From the NCBI RefSeq assembly GCF_013285385.1, contig NZ_CP054212.1:1860001-1924000 (forward strand): a DNA stretch of 64,000 bases, written 5' to 3'. A program made the translations under genes and the position numbers. This document shows, one piece after another, positions 25,418-34,754 of the stretch (the first letter of the stretch is position 1; every line of letters starts with the position of its first letter). The DNA comes from Paramixta manurensis. Its GTDB lineage: Bacteria > Pseudomonadota > Gammaproteobacteria > Enterobacterales > Enterobacteriaceae. The notes beneath the pieces were generated by a model. That model did not search any database, had not been told where the DNA came from, and saw nothing but the letters and a program-made list of their open reading frames with translations.

Positions 25418-26110
25418 ATGAGTATCGCCGTAGATGTAAACCAGCCGCTTAATAATAGCGTCGTTAACGGCAGCAGTAGCGCCGACAACAGCGCGAGCGC
25501 GGTATCGGGCAGTAGCGCAGCCGATTTACAGAGTAACTTTTTGACGCTGTTAGTGGCGCAGTTAAAAAACCAGGATCCCACCAATCCGATGGATAACAAC
25601 CAACTCACCACGCAGTTGGCACAAATTAACACCGTAAGCGGTATTGAACAGTTGAACACCACGCTGGGCTCGATTTCCGGTCAGATAAATAGCAATCAGT
25701 CACTGCAAGCTTCGGCCTTACTCGGCCATGGCGTGATGGTGGATGGGACGCAAATTTTGGCCGGTAAAGGGCAGACGACGCCATTCGGCGTTGAGCTGGC
25801 GACGGCTTCCACCGCCACGTCCGTCACCATCAGCGACTCCACCGGTAAGGTGGTGCGTACCCTGGATCTAGGCGGTCTTAGCGCCGGGGTCCACTCCTTC
25901 TCGTGGGATGGCACCTTAACCGATGGCTCCACCGCGCCGGACGGTAAATATACCTTCTCGGTAACCGCCAGCCAGGGCGCGGATCAGTTAGTTGCACAAC
26001 CGTTGAATTATGCCTTGGTAAATGGCGTCACTACCGATGCCAGTGGCGCAATTCTTGACCTCGGGACGATGGGAACCACCTCGCTCGATAATATTCGTCA
26101 GATTATTTAA
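25418..26110 (+). CDS. flgD: Flagellar hook capping protein FlgD
   Basis: Scaffold that caps the growing hook and allows FlgE polymerisation; absent from the finished flagellum. It is 230 residues. The N-terminal export and capping part contains NFLTLLVAQLKNQDPTNPMDNNQLTTQLAQ. After it comes the Ig/FnIII-like core (SVTISDSTGKVVRTLDLGGL, WDGTLTDGSTAPDGKY). The C-terminal DLGTMGTTSLDNIRQII is characteristic. It lies 11 bases after flgC. Confidence 0.96.
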   Translation: MSIAVDVNQPLNNSVVNGSSSADNSASAVSGSSAADLQSNFLTLLVAQLKNQDPTNPMDNNQLTTQLAQINTVSGIEQLNTTLGSISGQINSNQSLQASALLGHGVMVDGTQILAGKGQTTPFGVELATASTATSVTISDSTGKVVRTLDLGGLSAGVHSFSWDGTLTDGSTAPDGKYTFSVTASQGADQLVAQPLNYALVNGVTTDASGAILDLGTMGTTSLDNIRQII

Positions 26111-26141
26111 TCACGATAATCACCTTTCTCAGGAGTGACCT

Positions 26142-27368
26142 ATGTCATTTTCACAAGCGGTTAGCGGCTTAAATGCGGCGTCCAACAATCTTGATGTTAT
26201 CGGCAACAACATTGCCAACTCCGCGACGGCGGGTTTCAAATCCAGCACCGTCTCTTTTGCCGATATGTTCGCCGGTTCGCAGGTGGGGATGGGGGTTAAA
26301 GTGGCTGGCGTAATCCAGGATTTCAACGATGGCACCCCAACCAATACTAGCCGTGGGCTGGATGTGGCCATTAGCCAGCAAGGTTTTTTCCGCATGACGG
26401 ATGCCAACGGCGGGGTGTATTACTCGCGCAATGGTCAATTCACGCTGGATGAAAACCGTAACATCGTCAACATGCAAGGTCTGAACCTAACCGGCTACCC
26501 GGTTGCCGGTACGCCGCCAACCGTGCAAACCGGTGCTACGCCGGTACCGCTGAGCGTGCCGACTACGCAGATGACCGCTAAGGCCACCTCAACCGCCTCG
26601 CTGGTTGCGAACCTGAACTCTTCGGATGCGACCAAAACCGATGCGGATTTCGATCCGACCAAACCGGATACCTACAACGCCAAATCGACCATGACCACCT
26701 ACGACACGTTAGGTAATGCGCACAGCATTGATTTGTATTTTGTGAAAACGGGCAACACCACTGATGCCGACGGTAACATCAGCAGCACCTGGAGCGTTCA
26801 TCCGGTCGATTCCACCACCGGCAGAGCGACGCCAGCCTTTGATATGACCTTCAACAGCAGCGGCGTAATGACCTCAGACGCTACCCAAACCATTAATATG
26901 GGCGCGCTGGACGGAGCCGATCAACAAACTTTCGCCTTGAACTTCACTAACAGCATGCAGCAAAACTCGGGGGCCAGCACCTTCGGTAACCCGGTACAGG
27001 ACGGTTATAAGCCGGGCGATTTAACCAGCTATCAGATTAACGATGACGGCATGGTGGTGGGTAACTATTCCAACGGAGAAACGCAGCCGCTGGGGCAGAT
27101 TATCCTCGCGAACTTCGCGAACCCGGAAGGGCTGAAATCAGAAGGCGATAACGTGTGGTCCTCAACCAATGCTTCCGGGCAACCGCTGGTGGGCCTGGCC
27201 GGTACCGGTAACCTCGGAACCTTGACCGCCGGCGCGCTGGAGTCCTCGAACGTCGATCTGAGTAAAGAACTGGTCAATATGATTGTTGCACAACGTAACT
27301 ATCAGGCGAACTCGCAGACCATCAAAACGCAGGATCAGATCCTCAACACCCTGGTTAACCTGCGCTAA
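26142..27368 (+). CDS. flgE: Flagellar hook protein FlgE
   Basis: Structural subunit of the hook, 408 residues (E. coli 402). The N-terminal axial motif (FSQAVSGLNAASNNLDVIGNNIANSATAGFKSS) and C-terminal VDLSKELVNMIVAQRNYQANSQTIKTQDQ pair to form the D0 domain. The surface-exposed middle (about residues 130-300) is rich in Thr, Ala, Asp and Asn and is the variable part. It has its own ribosome site AGGAGTGACCT. Confidence 0.96.
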   Translation: MSFSQAVSGLNAASNNLDVIGNNIANSATAGFKSSTVSFADMFAGSQVGMGVKVAGVIQDFNDGTPTNTSRGLDVAISQQGFFRMTDANGGVYYSRNGQFTLDENRNIVNMQGLNLTGYPVAGTPPTVQTGATPVPLSVPTTQMTAKATSTASLVANLNSSDATKTDADFDPTKPDTYNAKSTMTTYDTLGNAHSIDLYFVKTGNTTDADGNISSTWSVHPVDSTTGRATPAFDMTFNSSGVMTSDATQTINMGALDGADQQTFALNFTNSMQQNSGASTFGNPVQDGYKPGDLTSYQINDDGMVVGNYSNGETQPLGQIILANFANPEGLKSEGDNVWSSTNASGQPLVGLAGTGNLGTLTAGALESSNVDLSKELVNMIVAQRNYQANSQTIKTQDQILNTLVNLR

Positions 27369-27388
27369 GTCGCTAACGGGATAGCTCT

Positions 27389-28147
27389 ATGGATCACGCG
27401 ATATATACCGCGATGGGCGCCGCCAGCCAAACGCTCGATCAGCAAGCGGTGACGGCCAGCAACCTGGCCAATGCCTCCACGCCGGGATTCCGCGCGCAGC
27501 TTAATGCGTTGCGCGCGGTGCCGGTTGAAGGGCTTTCACTCCCCACCCGAACGTTGGTGGCAGCCTCAACACCAGGCGCGGATATGTCGCCGGGGTCACT
27601 GGATTATACCGAACGCCCGCTGGATGTAGCGGTACAGCAGGATGGCTGGCTGGTGGTGCGCACCCCCGATGGGCGCGAAGCCTATACGCGTAACGGCAGT
27701 ATGCAGGTGGCGCCTGACGGCGAATTAACGATTCAGGGTAACCCGGTGATGGGCGATGGCGGGCCGATTGCGGTACCGCAAAACGCCCAAATTACTATCG
27801 CCGCCGATGGCTCAATAACGGCGTTAAATCCGGGCGACCCGCCGAATGCCACGGTGCAGCTTGGTCGTCTCAAACTGATCCGCGCTACCGGTCAGGAGTT
27901 GACGCGTGGCGATGACGGTATGTTCCGGCTAACGGCAACGGCCCAGGCGCAACGCGGCGCGACGCCGCCAACTGATACGACGGTGCAGGTGATGCCCGGC
28001 GTGCTGGAAGGGAGCAACGTGAAGCCGGTGGAAACCATGGTCGACATGATTGCCAATGCGCGGCGTTTTGAGATGCAGATGAAAGTGATCTCAAGCGTTG
28101 ATGAAAACGAACAACGAGCTAACCAACTGCTCAATATGAACAGCTAA
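27389..28147 (+). CDS. flgF: Flagellar distal rod protein FlgF
   Basis: Rod subunit that joins the proximal rod to FlgG; 252 residues, family length. The N-terminus MDHAIYTAMGAASQTLDQQAVTASNLANASTPGFRAQL matches FlgF, followed by PLDVAVQQDGWLVVRTPDGREAYTRNGSMQ and the C-terminal VETMVDMIANARRFEMQMKVI. It lies 20 bases after flgE and 17 before flgG. Confidence 0.96.
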   Translation: MDHAIYTAMGAASQTLDQQAVTASNLANASTPGFRAQLNALRAVPVEGLSLPTRTLVAASTPGADMSPGSLDYTERPLDVAVQQDGWLVVRTPDGREAYTRNGSMQVAPDGELTIQGNPVMGDGGPIAVPQNAQITIAADGSITALNPGDPPNATVQLGRLKLIRATGQELTRGDDGMFRLTATAQAQRGATPPTDTTVQVMPGVLEGSNVKPVETMVDMIANARRFEMQMKVISSVDENEQRANQLLNMNS

Positions 28148-28164
28148 GGTCAAAGGATACTCCC

Positions 28165-28947
28165 ATGATTCGTTCTTTATGGATCGCGAAAACCGGCCTT
28201 GACGCCCAGCAAACCAATATGGACGTCATTGCCAACAACCTGGCAAACGTGAGCACTAACGGCTTTAAACGCTCGCGAGCGGTATTTGAAGATCTGATGT
28301 ACCAAACGCTGCGTCAGCCAGGCGCACAGTCTTCCGAACAAACCGTGTTGCCATCTGGTTTACAGATTGGTACCGGCGTGCGTCCGGTAGCGACCGAGCG
28401 TTTACACAGCCAGGGTAACCTGTCAAAAACCGATGCGTCGAAAGACGTGGCCATTAACGGGCAGGGTTTTTTCCAGGTACAGATGCCAGATGGCACCTCG
28501 GCCTATACCCGTGATGGATCGTTTCAGGTTGACCAGAACGGTCAGTTAGTGACCAACGGCGGTTTCCCGGTACAGCCAGCGATCACCATTCCGGCCAACG
28601 CGTTGAGCATTACCATTGGTCGCGATGGCGTGGTAAGCGTGACACAGCAAGGGCAGACGCAACCGGTACAGGTTGGGCAACTGACGTTAACCACCTTTAT
28701 CAACGATGCGGGCCTGGAAAGTGTCGGGGAAAACCTGTACCAGGAGACGCAGGCATCCGGCGCGCCAACCGATAGCACGCCGGGTCTTAACGGCGCGGGT
28801 CTGCTTTACCAAGGGTATGTAGAAACCTCTAACGTCAATGTGGCGGAAGAGCTGGTGAACATGATCCAGACGCAGCGCGCTTACGAAATCAACAGCAAAG
28901 CGATTACCACTTCCGATCAAATGTTGCAGAAACTGACGCAAGTGTAA
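28165..28947 (+). CDS. flgG: Flagellar distal rod protein FlgG
   Basis: Main subunit of the distal rod, which passes through the P and L rings; 260 residues exactly as in E. coli. MIRSLWIAKTGLDAQQTNMD at the start, QPGAQSSEQTVLPSGLQIG in the rod-specific insertion and AEELVNMIQTQRAYEINSKAITT near the end are all conserved. It is followed by an unusually long, hairpin-rich gap before flgH. Confidence 0.97.
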   Translation: MIRSLWIAKTGLDAQQTNMDVIANNLANVSTNGFKRSRAVFEDLMYQTLRQPGAQSSEQTVLPSGLQIGTGVRPVATERLHSQGNLSKTDASKDVAINGQGFFQVQMPDGTSAYTRDGSFQVDQNGQLVTNGGFPVQPAITIPANALSITIGRDGVVSVTQQGQTQPVQVGQLTLTTFINDAGLESVGENLYQETQASGAPTDSTPGLNGAGLLYQGYVETSNVNVAEELVNMIQTQRAYEINSKAITTSDQMLQKLTQV

Positions 28948-28953
28948 TCCACC

Positions 28954-29011
28954 GCGCGGATGGGCTAACCCGTCCGCGCCAATAACGATGGATGGGTGTA
29001 ACGAGCCATCG
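28954..29011 (+). repeat. Two consecutive hairpins in the flgG-flgH gap
   Basis: The first is an 11-bp stem with one wobble pair: GCGCGGATGGG, loop CTAA, CCCGTCCGCGC (28954-28979). The second pairs CGATGG (28986-28991) with CCATCG (29006-29011). Neither has a T tract, so they are more likely RNA stability or processing structures than full terminators. They divide the rod genes from the ring genes inside one operon. Confidence 0.7.
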
Positions 29012-29070
29012 TAACGGTGAGTGTGAACTCGCCAGGCAATACTCAGTTCTCAATGAAAGGTACTTAATCC

Positions 29071-29775
29071 GTGGCGAAGCCATTGCAAAACCAGCCTCGA
29101 CGTCTCTTTGTCGCGGGCCTGTTGTTAACCCTAAACGGTTGCGCGCTGATCCCGCATACTCCGCTGGTGCAAGGGCCGACGACAGCTCAACCGCTACCGG
29201 CTTCGCCGCCCGTGGTGAACGGCTCGATTTTTCAGGGGGTGATGCCAATGAATTACGGTTACCAGCCGCTGTTTGAGGATCGTCGTCCACGCAATATTGG
29301 CGACACCCTGACGATTGTGTTGCAGGAAAATGTTAGCGCCAGCAAAAGTTCATCGGCGAATGCCAGCCGCGACGGTAGCAGTAGCTTTGGCTTAACCACT
29401 GTGCCGAACGCGCTGGAAGGGTTATTAGGCGGCAACAAAACCGCCCTTGACGGTGCCGGTAAAAACGATTTCGCCGGTAAAGGCGGCGCCTCCGCCAATA
29501 ACACCTTCACCGGTACGATCACCGTCACGGTTAATCAAGTACTGCCAAATGGCAACCTGCACGTGGTGGGTGAGAAACAGATCGAAATTAACCAAGGCAC
29601 TGAGTTTATTCGTTTCTCCGGGGTGGTTAATCCTCGCACCATCAGCGGCAGCAATACGGTGGTCTCTACCCAAGTTGCCGATGCGCGCATCGAATATGTC
29701 GGCAATGGTTATATCAACGAAGCGCAGTCGATGGGCTGGTTACAGCGCTTCTTCCTGAATATCTCGCCGATGTAA
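29071..29775 (+). CDS. flgH: Flagellar L-ring protein FlgH
   Basis: Outer-membrane lipoprotein that forms the L ring. It has 234 residues from a GTG start at 29071 (MAKPLQNQPRRLFVAG). A signal peptide with lipobox LNGC ends at about residue 24. The family motifs PRNIGDTLTIVLQENVSASKSSS, NGNLHVVGEKQI.IN.GTEFIRFSGVVNP and ADARIEYVGNGYINEAQSMGWLQRFF are present. Start choice rests on similarity and the AAAGGT upstream. flgI follows 8 bases later. Confidence 0.95.
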   Translation: MAKPLQNQPRRLFVAGLLLTLNGCALIPHTPLVQGPTTAQPLPASPPVVNGSIFQGVMPMNYGYQPLFEDRRPRNIGDTLTIVLQENVSASKSSSANASRDGSSSFGLTTVPNALEGLLGGNKTALDGAGKNDFAGKGGASANNTFTGTITVTVNQVLPNGNLHVVGEKQIEINQGTEFIRFSGVVNPRTISGSNTVVSTQVADARIEYVGNGYINEAQSMGWLQRFFLNISPM

Positions 29776-29783
29776 GAGGATTT

Positions 29784-30893
29784 ATGAACAAATTAGCACT
29801 ACTTCGTCTGGGATGTTTACTGCTGCTGGGGATTAGCACCTTGGCGTCTGCCGATCGCATCCGTGACCTTGCTACGGTGCAGGGCGTGCGTGATAACCAA
29901 TTGATTGGCTATGGTCTGGTGGTCGGCCTTGATGGCACCGGTGACCAAACGACACAAACCCCGTTTACGACCCAATCACTGAATAACATGTTGTCGCAGT
30001 TAGGGATTACCGTTCCTACCGGCACCAATATGCAGTTAAAAAACGTGGCGGCGGTAATGGTCACCGGCAGCTTGCCGGCCTTTGGTCGTCAGGGGCAGCA
30101 AATCGATGTGGTGGTTTCCTCGCTCGGCAATGCCAAAAGCTTGCGCGGCGGAACCCTGCTGATGACGCCATTAAAAGGGGTTGATAACCAAGTCTATGCG
30201 CTGGCGCAGGGCAATATTTTAGTTGGCGGCGCGGGCGCGGCGGCAGGCGGTAGCAGCGTGCAGGTTAACCAGTTAAACGGCGGCAGGATCACCGGCGGCG
30301 CCACCATTGAGCGCGAGTTGCAGAGCAATTTTGGCAGCCAAAACACCATTAACTTGCAACTGAATGAAGAAGATTTTTCCATGGCGCAGCGAATTAGCGA
30401 TGCGATCAATAGCCGTAGCGGCTACGGTTCCGCTACACCGTTAGATGCCCGCACCGTGCAGGTTCGGGTGCCGCCGGGCAACAGTTCCCAGGTTCGTCTG
30501 TTGGCAGATATTCAGAATATTGATGTCTCGGTACCGATCCAGGATGCGAAAGTGATTATTAACTCGCGCACCGGCTCGGTGGTGATGAACCGTGAAGTGA
30601 CATTAAGTTCTTGCGCGGTGGCACAGGGCAATTTGTCGGTAACGGTCAATCAGCAACAGGTGGTTAACCAGCCGGATACGCCTTTCGCCGGTGGACAGAC
30701 GGTGGTGACGCCGCAGACACAGATCGACTTGCGTCAAAGTGGCGGTGCGTTACAGCGCGTCAATGCCAGCGCCAATCTGAACAATGTGGTGCGCGCGCTT
30801 AATGCACTTGGCGCCACGCCGCTGGATTTGATGTCCATTCTTCAGTCAATGCAAAGCGCGGGATGCCTGCGCGCTAAACTGGAAATTATCTAA
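29784..30893 (+). CDS. flgI: Flagellar P-ring protein FlgI
   Basis: Periplasmic subunit of the P ring around the rod, assembled with FlgA help. It is 369 residues with a Sec signal peptide (LLRLGCLLLLGISTLASA). The mature protein starts DRIRDLATVQGVRDNQLIGYGLVVGLDGTGD and contains both cysteines expected for the stabilising disulfide (SSCAV and AGCLRAKLEII). Its stop shares a base with the start of flgJ (TAATG). Confidence 0.97.
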   Translation: MNKLALLRLGCLLLLGISTLASADRIRDLATVQGVRDNQLIGYGLVVGLDGTGDQTTQTPFTTQSLNNMLSQLGITVPTGTNMQLKNVAAVMVTGSLPAFGRQGQQIDVVVSSLGNAKSLRGGTLLMTPLKGVDNQVYALAQGNILVGGAGAAAGGSSVQVNQLNGGRITGGATIERELQSNFGSQNTINLQLNEEDFSMAQRISDAINSRSGYGSATPLDARTVQVRVPPGNSSQVRLLADIQNIDVSVPIQDAKVIINSRTGSVVMNREVTLSSCAVAQGNLSVTVNQQQVVNQPDTPFAGGQTVVTPQTQIDLRQSGGALQRVNASANLNNVVRALNALGATPLDLMSILQSMQSAGCLRAKLEII

Positions 30894-31834
30894 TGAACCA
30901 ACCGCCATTACTGACCGGCGCGGCTTACGATAGCCAGTCATTAAACGAACTAAAACGTCAGGTGACCCACGACCCGAAAGGGAAAGCAGTAGAGGTGGCG
31001 AAACAGGTCGAAGGGATGTTCGTTCAAATGATGCTAAAGAGCATGCGTCAGGCGCTGCCGCAGGATGGCGTGTTTAATACTGAACAGACGCGTCTGTATA
31101 CCTCAATGTACGATCAGCAAATCGCACAACAGATCGGTGAACACGGTCTGGGGCTGGCCGATACCATTGTGAAACAGATGCTTCCTGCGCTACCGCCGGA
31201 TGAAACCGCAGGCACCGTGCCGATGAAGTTGGAGAACGATGGCGCCATTAATACGCTGCCGCCGTTGGAACTGGAACAAATGGTTCGCCGTGCGGTACCG
31301 CGCCTTCCCGGCGCGCCGAATGCGTTAAGTGGTGACAGCAGCGAGTTTATTGCCCAACTGGCGCAACCGGCGCAGATCGCGGCGGCGGCGAGTGGTATCC
31401 CTCATCATTTGATTCTGGCGCAGGCGGCGCTGGAGTCTGGATGGGGGCAACGGCAAATCCTGACCCGTGAAGGTAAACCAAGCTATAACCTGTTCGGGAT
31501 TAAAGCGGGCGGCAGCTGGCAAGGGGAAACCACAGACATCACCACCACCGAATATGAACACGGCGTGGCGAAGAAAGTGAAAGCGTCGTTCCGCGTTTAT
31601 GGCTCTTACATTGAAGCCTTGACCGATTACGTGAAATTGATTGGCAGCAATCCGCGCTACGCGGCGGTCACCAATGCGCAGACCGCAGAGCAGGGCGCAC
31701 ATGCTTTACAGCAGGCGGGTTATGCCACCGATCCGAACTATGCGCGAAAACTGGTGGGGGTTATCGCGCAGTTCAAAGGCATTGGTGAGAAAGTCGCCAA
31801 AGCGTATAACCATGATCTCAGTAGTTTGTTCTGA
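30893..31834 (+). CDS. flgJ: Flagellar rod cap and peptidoglycan hydrolase FlgJ
   Basis: Bifunctional protein of 313 residues. The N-terminal half (AKQVEGMFVQMMLKSMRQALP) is the rod cap. The C-terminal half, from about residue 150, is a glucosaminidase that opens the peptidoglycan for the rod, with the catalytic region LAQAALESGWGQR and later SYNLFGIKAGGSWQG. The full dual-domain form is present, as in other gammaproteobacteria. It overlaps the flgI stop by one base. Confidence 0.96.
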   Translation: MNQPPLLTGAAYDSQSLNELKRQVTHDPKGKAVEVAKQVEGMFVQMMLKSMRQALPQDGVFNTEQTRLYTSMYDQQIAQQIGEHGLGLADTIVKQMLPALPPDETAGTVPMKLENDGAINTLPPLELEQMVRRAVPRLPGAPNALSGDSSEFIAQLAQPAQIAAAASGIPHHLILAQAALESGWGQRQILTREGKPSYNLFGIKAGGSWQGETTDITTTEYEHGVAKKVKASFRVYGSYIEALTDYVKLIGSNPRYAAVTNAQTAEQGAHALQQAGYATDPNYARKLVGVIAQFKGIGEKVAKAYNHDLSSLF

Positions 31835-31842
31835 TTTTTTAC

Positions 31843-31869
31843 TCAAGTTTTCGTACAGCACGACGATAA
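31843..31869 (+). promoter_or_regulatory. Sigma-28 promoter of flgKL
   Basis: -35 TCAAGTTT (31843-31850), 11-base spacer, -10 GACGATAA (31862-31869). Each box differs from the FliA consensus (TAAAGTTT, GCCGATAA) by one base. It is placed about 88 bases before flgK. Confidence 0.88.
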
Positions 31870-31956
31870 CTCTTACAGGTCAACTCGCGTTAAGCGGTTG
31901 GCATCCGTTTCGTTTAAAGTCGGCCCGGATTTGCACCCAGGCCAGAAGGAACCGAC

Positions 31957-33603
31957 ATGTCCAGCTTAATTAACTCCGCAATGAGCGGATTGAACGCCGC
32001 ACAGGCCGCGTTGAGTACCACCGGTAATAACATCAGTAATTATAATGTGCCGGGTTATTCACGCCAGAACGTGATATTGGCGCAATCGCTGAGTACCTTA
32101 AATGGCAGTAGCTATTACGGTAATGGCGTGACGGTGAGCAGCATACATCGTGAATACGATAGCTTTATTACCGCCCAATTACGCAGCGCGAGTGCGCAGG
32201 GCAGCGGAATTAGCACCGAATTTAATCAGATCTCCAATATTGATGACCTGCTGTCATCAACGACGAATAGCCTCTCCACCACCTTGCAGGACTTTTTCAC
32301 CAATTTGCAAAATGTGGTTAGCAATGCTGATGACCCCTCGGCACGCGAGACACTGTTAGGCAAAGCGGATGGCTTGGTTAACCAGTTTAAGGTGACCGAC
32401 CAATATTTACGGAATATGGACAGCAGCGTTAACGACTCAATTGGTTCGTCAGTGTCGCAAATTAATAACTATGCCAACCAGATTGCCAACCTGAATAACC
32501 AAATTACCAAGCTGAAAGGAGCGGGCGGCGGCGCCGATCCCAATAACCTGCTCGATCAGCGTGATGAGTTAGTTAACCAGCTTAACGATTTGGTGGGCGT
32601 GACGGTTACGCAGCAGGGCGACAATTATATCGTTTCTATGAATAACGGCCCGACGTTAGTTAATGGTGGTGATACCACGAAACTGGTCGCGATGGCGTCA
32701 AGTAGTGACCCTTCACGTACCACGGTAGGCTATGTCGATAAAACCGCTGGCAATATTGAACTCGATGAAGGGCAGATTAGTAATGGCTCATTAGGCGGTT
32801 TACTGAAGTTCCGCCATGACGATCTTGATCCGGCAAGGAATCAGCTTAACCAGTTAGCGCTCAATTTTGCCGACAGCTTTAATACGCAGCATCGCGCGGG
32901 TTTTGACAGTAACGGCGATGCGGGTACCGACTTCTTTGATATTGGCGCGCCGAGCGTGGTCAGCAACAGCAAAAACACCTCGAACACTACCCTGACCGCA
33001 ACCTGGAGCGATACCAGTAAAGCGCAGGCCACCGATTATCAGGTCAGTTTCGACGGGACCAACTGGAACGTAAAGCGCCTGTCGGATAACTCGCCGGTAT
33101 CAGCTACGGTGGACAGTGACGGTAACCTTAATTTCGATGGGTTATCCGTCAGCGTCGCCGGTACGCCAAACGCGAAAGATAGCTTTATCGTTAAGCCGGT
33201 CAGTAATGCCATCGTCAATATGGATGTGGCCATTACCGATGCGTCAAAAATCGCCGCCGCCGGTGCGCCAGGTGACGATGGCGGCCAAAGCGATAACCGT
33301 AATGCGCAAAGCTTGCTGGATCTGCAAACCCAAAAACTGGTTAACGGCAATAGTACTTTGTCGCAAGCGTATGCCAGCCTGGTGGGCGATATCGGCAATA
33401 AAACCAGCACCTTGCAAACTACTAATGACACGCAAACCGCAGTGATTAAACAACTGGGCGACCGCCAGCAGTCAGTCTCCGGCGTCAATCTTGATGAAGA
33501 GTATGGCGATTTGCAGCGCTATCAACAGTATTACATGGCGAACGCGCAGGTATTACAGACTGCATCGGCTATTTTCGATGCGCTGATTTCTATTCGTAGC
33601 TGA
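31957..33603 (+). CDS. flgK: Flagellar hook-filament junction protein FlgK (HAP1)
   Basis: First junction protein between hook and filament, 548 residues. The N-terminus SSLINSAMSGLNAAQAALSTTGNNISNYNVPGYSRQ is the axial D0 helix, and the C-terminus GVNLDEEYGDLQRYQQYYMANAQVLQTASAIFDALISI closes it. The middle is variable and Ser/Thr/Asp rich. It is exported with FlgN and controlled by sigma-28 in addition to class II read-through. Confidence 0.96.
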   Translation: MSSLINSAMSGLNAAQAALSTTGNNISNYNVPGYSRQNVILAQSLSTLNGSSYYGNGVTVSSIHREYDSFITAQLRSASAQGSGISTEFNQISNIDDLLSSTTNSLSTTLQDFFTNLQNVVSNADDPSARETLLGKADGLVNQFKVTDQYLRNMDSSVNDSIGSSVSQINNYANQIANLNNQITKLKGAGGGADPNNLLDQRDELVNQLNDLVGVTVTQQGDNYIVSMNNGPTLVNGGDTTKLVAMASSSDPSRTTVGYVDKTAGNIELDEGQISNGSLGGLLKFRHDDLDPARNQLNQLALNFADSFNTQHRAGFDSNGDAGTDFFDIGAPSVVSNSKNTSNTTLTATWSDTSKAQATDYQVSFDGTNWNVKRLSDNSPVSATVDSDGNLNFDGLSVSVAGTPNAKDSFIVKPVSNAIVNMDVAITDASKIAAAGAPGDDGGQSDNRNAQSLLDLQTQKLVNGNSTLSQAYASLVGDIGNKTSTLQTTNDTQTAVIKQLGDRQQSVSGVNLDEEYGDLQRYQQYYMANAQVLQTASAIFDALISIRS

Positions 33604-33624
33604 TAAGGCAATAAGGATTTAACC

Positions 33625-34590
33625 ATGCGTCTAAGTACCAGCATGATTTATCAACAGCAGATGAGCGGCATCAGCGATGCGCAAACGAGCTGGTTGAAAG
33701 TCGGCGAGCAATTAGCCAGCGGAAAACGCGTTATCAACCCTTCAGATGATCCGCTGGCGGCGTCGCAGGCAGTGGTGCTCTCTCAGTCACAGTCGGAAAA
33801 CAGCCAGTACCAACTGGCGCGAACCTTTGCGAATCAAAGTATTTCGCAAGAAGAGAACAACTTAGGTAATGTGACCGGCACCATTCAACAGGCGCAGCAG
33901 ATTCTGGTTGCCGCGGCAAACGGGACACTTTCCGACGATGACCGCGCCTCTTATGCCACACAGTTAGAGGGCATCCGCGAGCAACTGCTAAACCTTGCGA
34001 ACGCGACCGATGGTAATGGGCGTTATATTTTTGCCGGTTACAAAAGCGATAGTCCACCGTTTAGCGAAGATGCGACCGGGGATGTCACCTATAGCGGCGG
34101 CGATACGCCGATTCAGCAAAAAGTCGATGCCAGCCGGGTTATGACCACCAGTCATACGGGCGCGCAGGTCTTTATGTCCCTGACCAGCAATGCGGTTAAA
34201 GAGCCGGATGGGAGTGATGGCGAGAGCAATATTTTTACCACCTTGAATAACGCGATTAACTCGTTAAACACGCCGCTGAGCGATGCGGACCAAGCCACGA
34301 AAGATGATGCCTCTGCCGCGTTGGATAAATCCAGTCGGGGACTGAAGAACTCGCTCAATAATGTGCTGTCGGTCCGTTCAGAGCTTGGCACCCAGTTAAG
34401 CGAACTGGATAAACTGGACAGTATGGGCGACGATAGCGCCCTGATACAGGATCAACAAATGAACAATTTGGTTTCGGTTGATTATACCAGCGCCATTTCC
34501 AGCTATATCATGCAGCAAACTGCGTTGCAGGCCTCCTATAAGGTCTTTAGCGATCTGTCTTCCATGTCGCTCTTTCAACTCAATAAATAA
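33625..34590 (+). CDS. flgL: Flagellar hook-filament junction protein FlgL (HAP3)
   Basis: Second junction protein, 321 residues (E. coli 317), flagellin-like. MRLSTSMIYQQQMSGISDAQTSWLK at the N-terminus, GKRVINPSDDPLAASQAV, NATDGNGRYIFAGYKSDSPPF and the C-terminal VDYTSAISSYIMQQTALQASYK are conserved. It is the last gene of the cluster; two hairpins follow. Confidence 0.96.
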   Translation: MRLSTSMIYQQQMSGISDAQTSWLKVGEQLASGKRVINPSDDPLAASQAVVLSQSQSENSQYQLARTFANQSISQEENNLGNVTGTIQQAQQILVAAANGTLSDDDRASYATQLEGIREQLLNLANATDGNGRYIFAGYKSDSPPFSEDATGDVTYSGGDTPIQQKVDASRVMTTSHTGAQVFMSLTSNAVKEPDGSDGESNIFTTLNNAINSLNTPLSDADQATKDDASAALDKSSRGLKNSLNNVLSVRSELGTQLSELDKLDSMGDDSALIQDQQMNNLVSVDYTSAISSYIMQQTALQASYKVFSDLSSMSLFQLNK

Positions 34591-34611
34591 AAAAAGCTTG
34601 TCTTAGCCATT

Positions 34612-34684
34612 TGAACGTACTTAAACCGGGTACGTTCAGTTTTATCCCGTCTCCGTGATTGATTGCGAAGGCGGGATTTTTTTT
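34612..34684 (+). terminator. Tandem hairpins ending the flg operon
   Basis: The first hairpin is TGAACGTAC with GTACGTTCA (34612-34638). The second pairs ATCCCG (34644-34649) with CGGGAT (34672-34677) and ends in eight Ts. The second is a standard rho-independent terminator; the first is a backup or a stability element. Confidence 0.8.
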
Positions 34685-34701
34685 GTCAGTGACGGGAGAA
34701 T

Positions 34702-34727
34702 AAAAAACCCCGGCAATGCCGGGGTTT
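34702..34727 (-). terminator. Terminator of rne
   Basis: A stem of 10-11 bp (AAACCCCGGC with GCCGGGGTTT, positions 34705-34727) followed on the minus strand by TTTTTT. It starts 27 bases after the rne stop. Confidence 0.92.
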
Positions 34728-34754
34728 GAAGGTATAACCGGAGGACGCTAAGCG

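Noticed and set aside
22929..34590. The flg cluster as a possible new secretion or nanomachine system
   Set aside because: Every gene is a standard flagellar gene in canonical order with canonical promoters.
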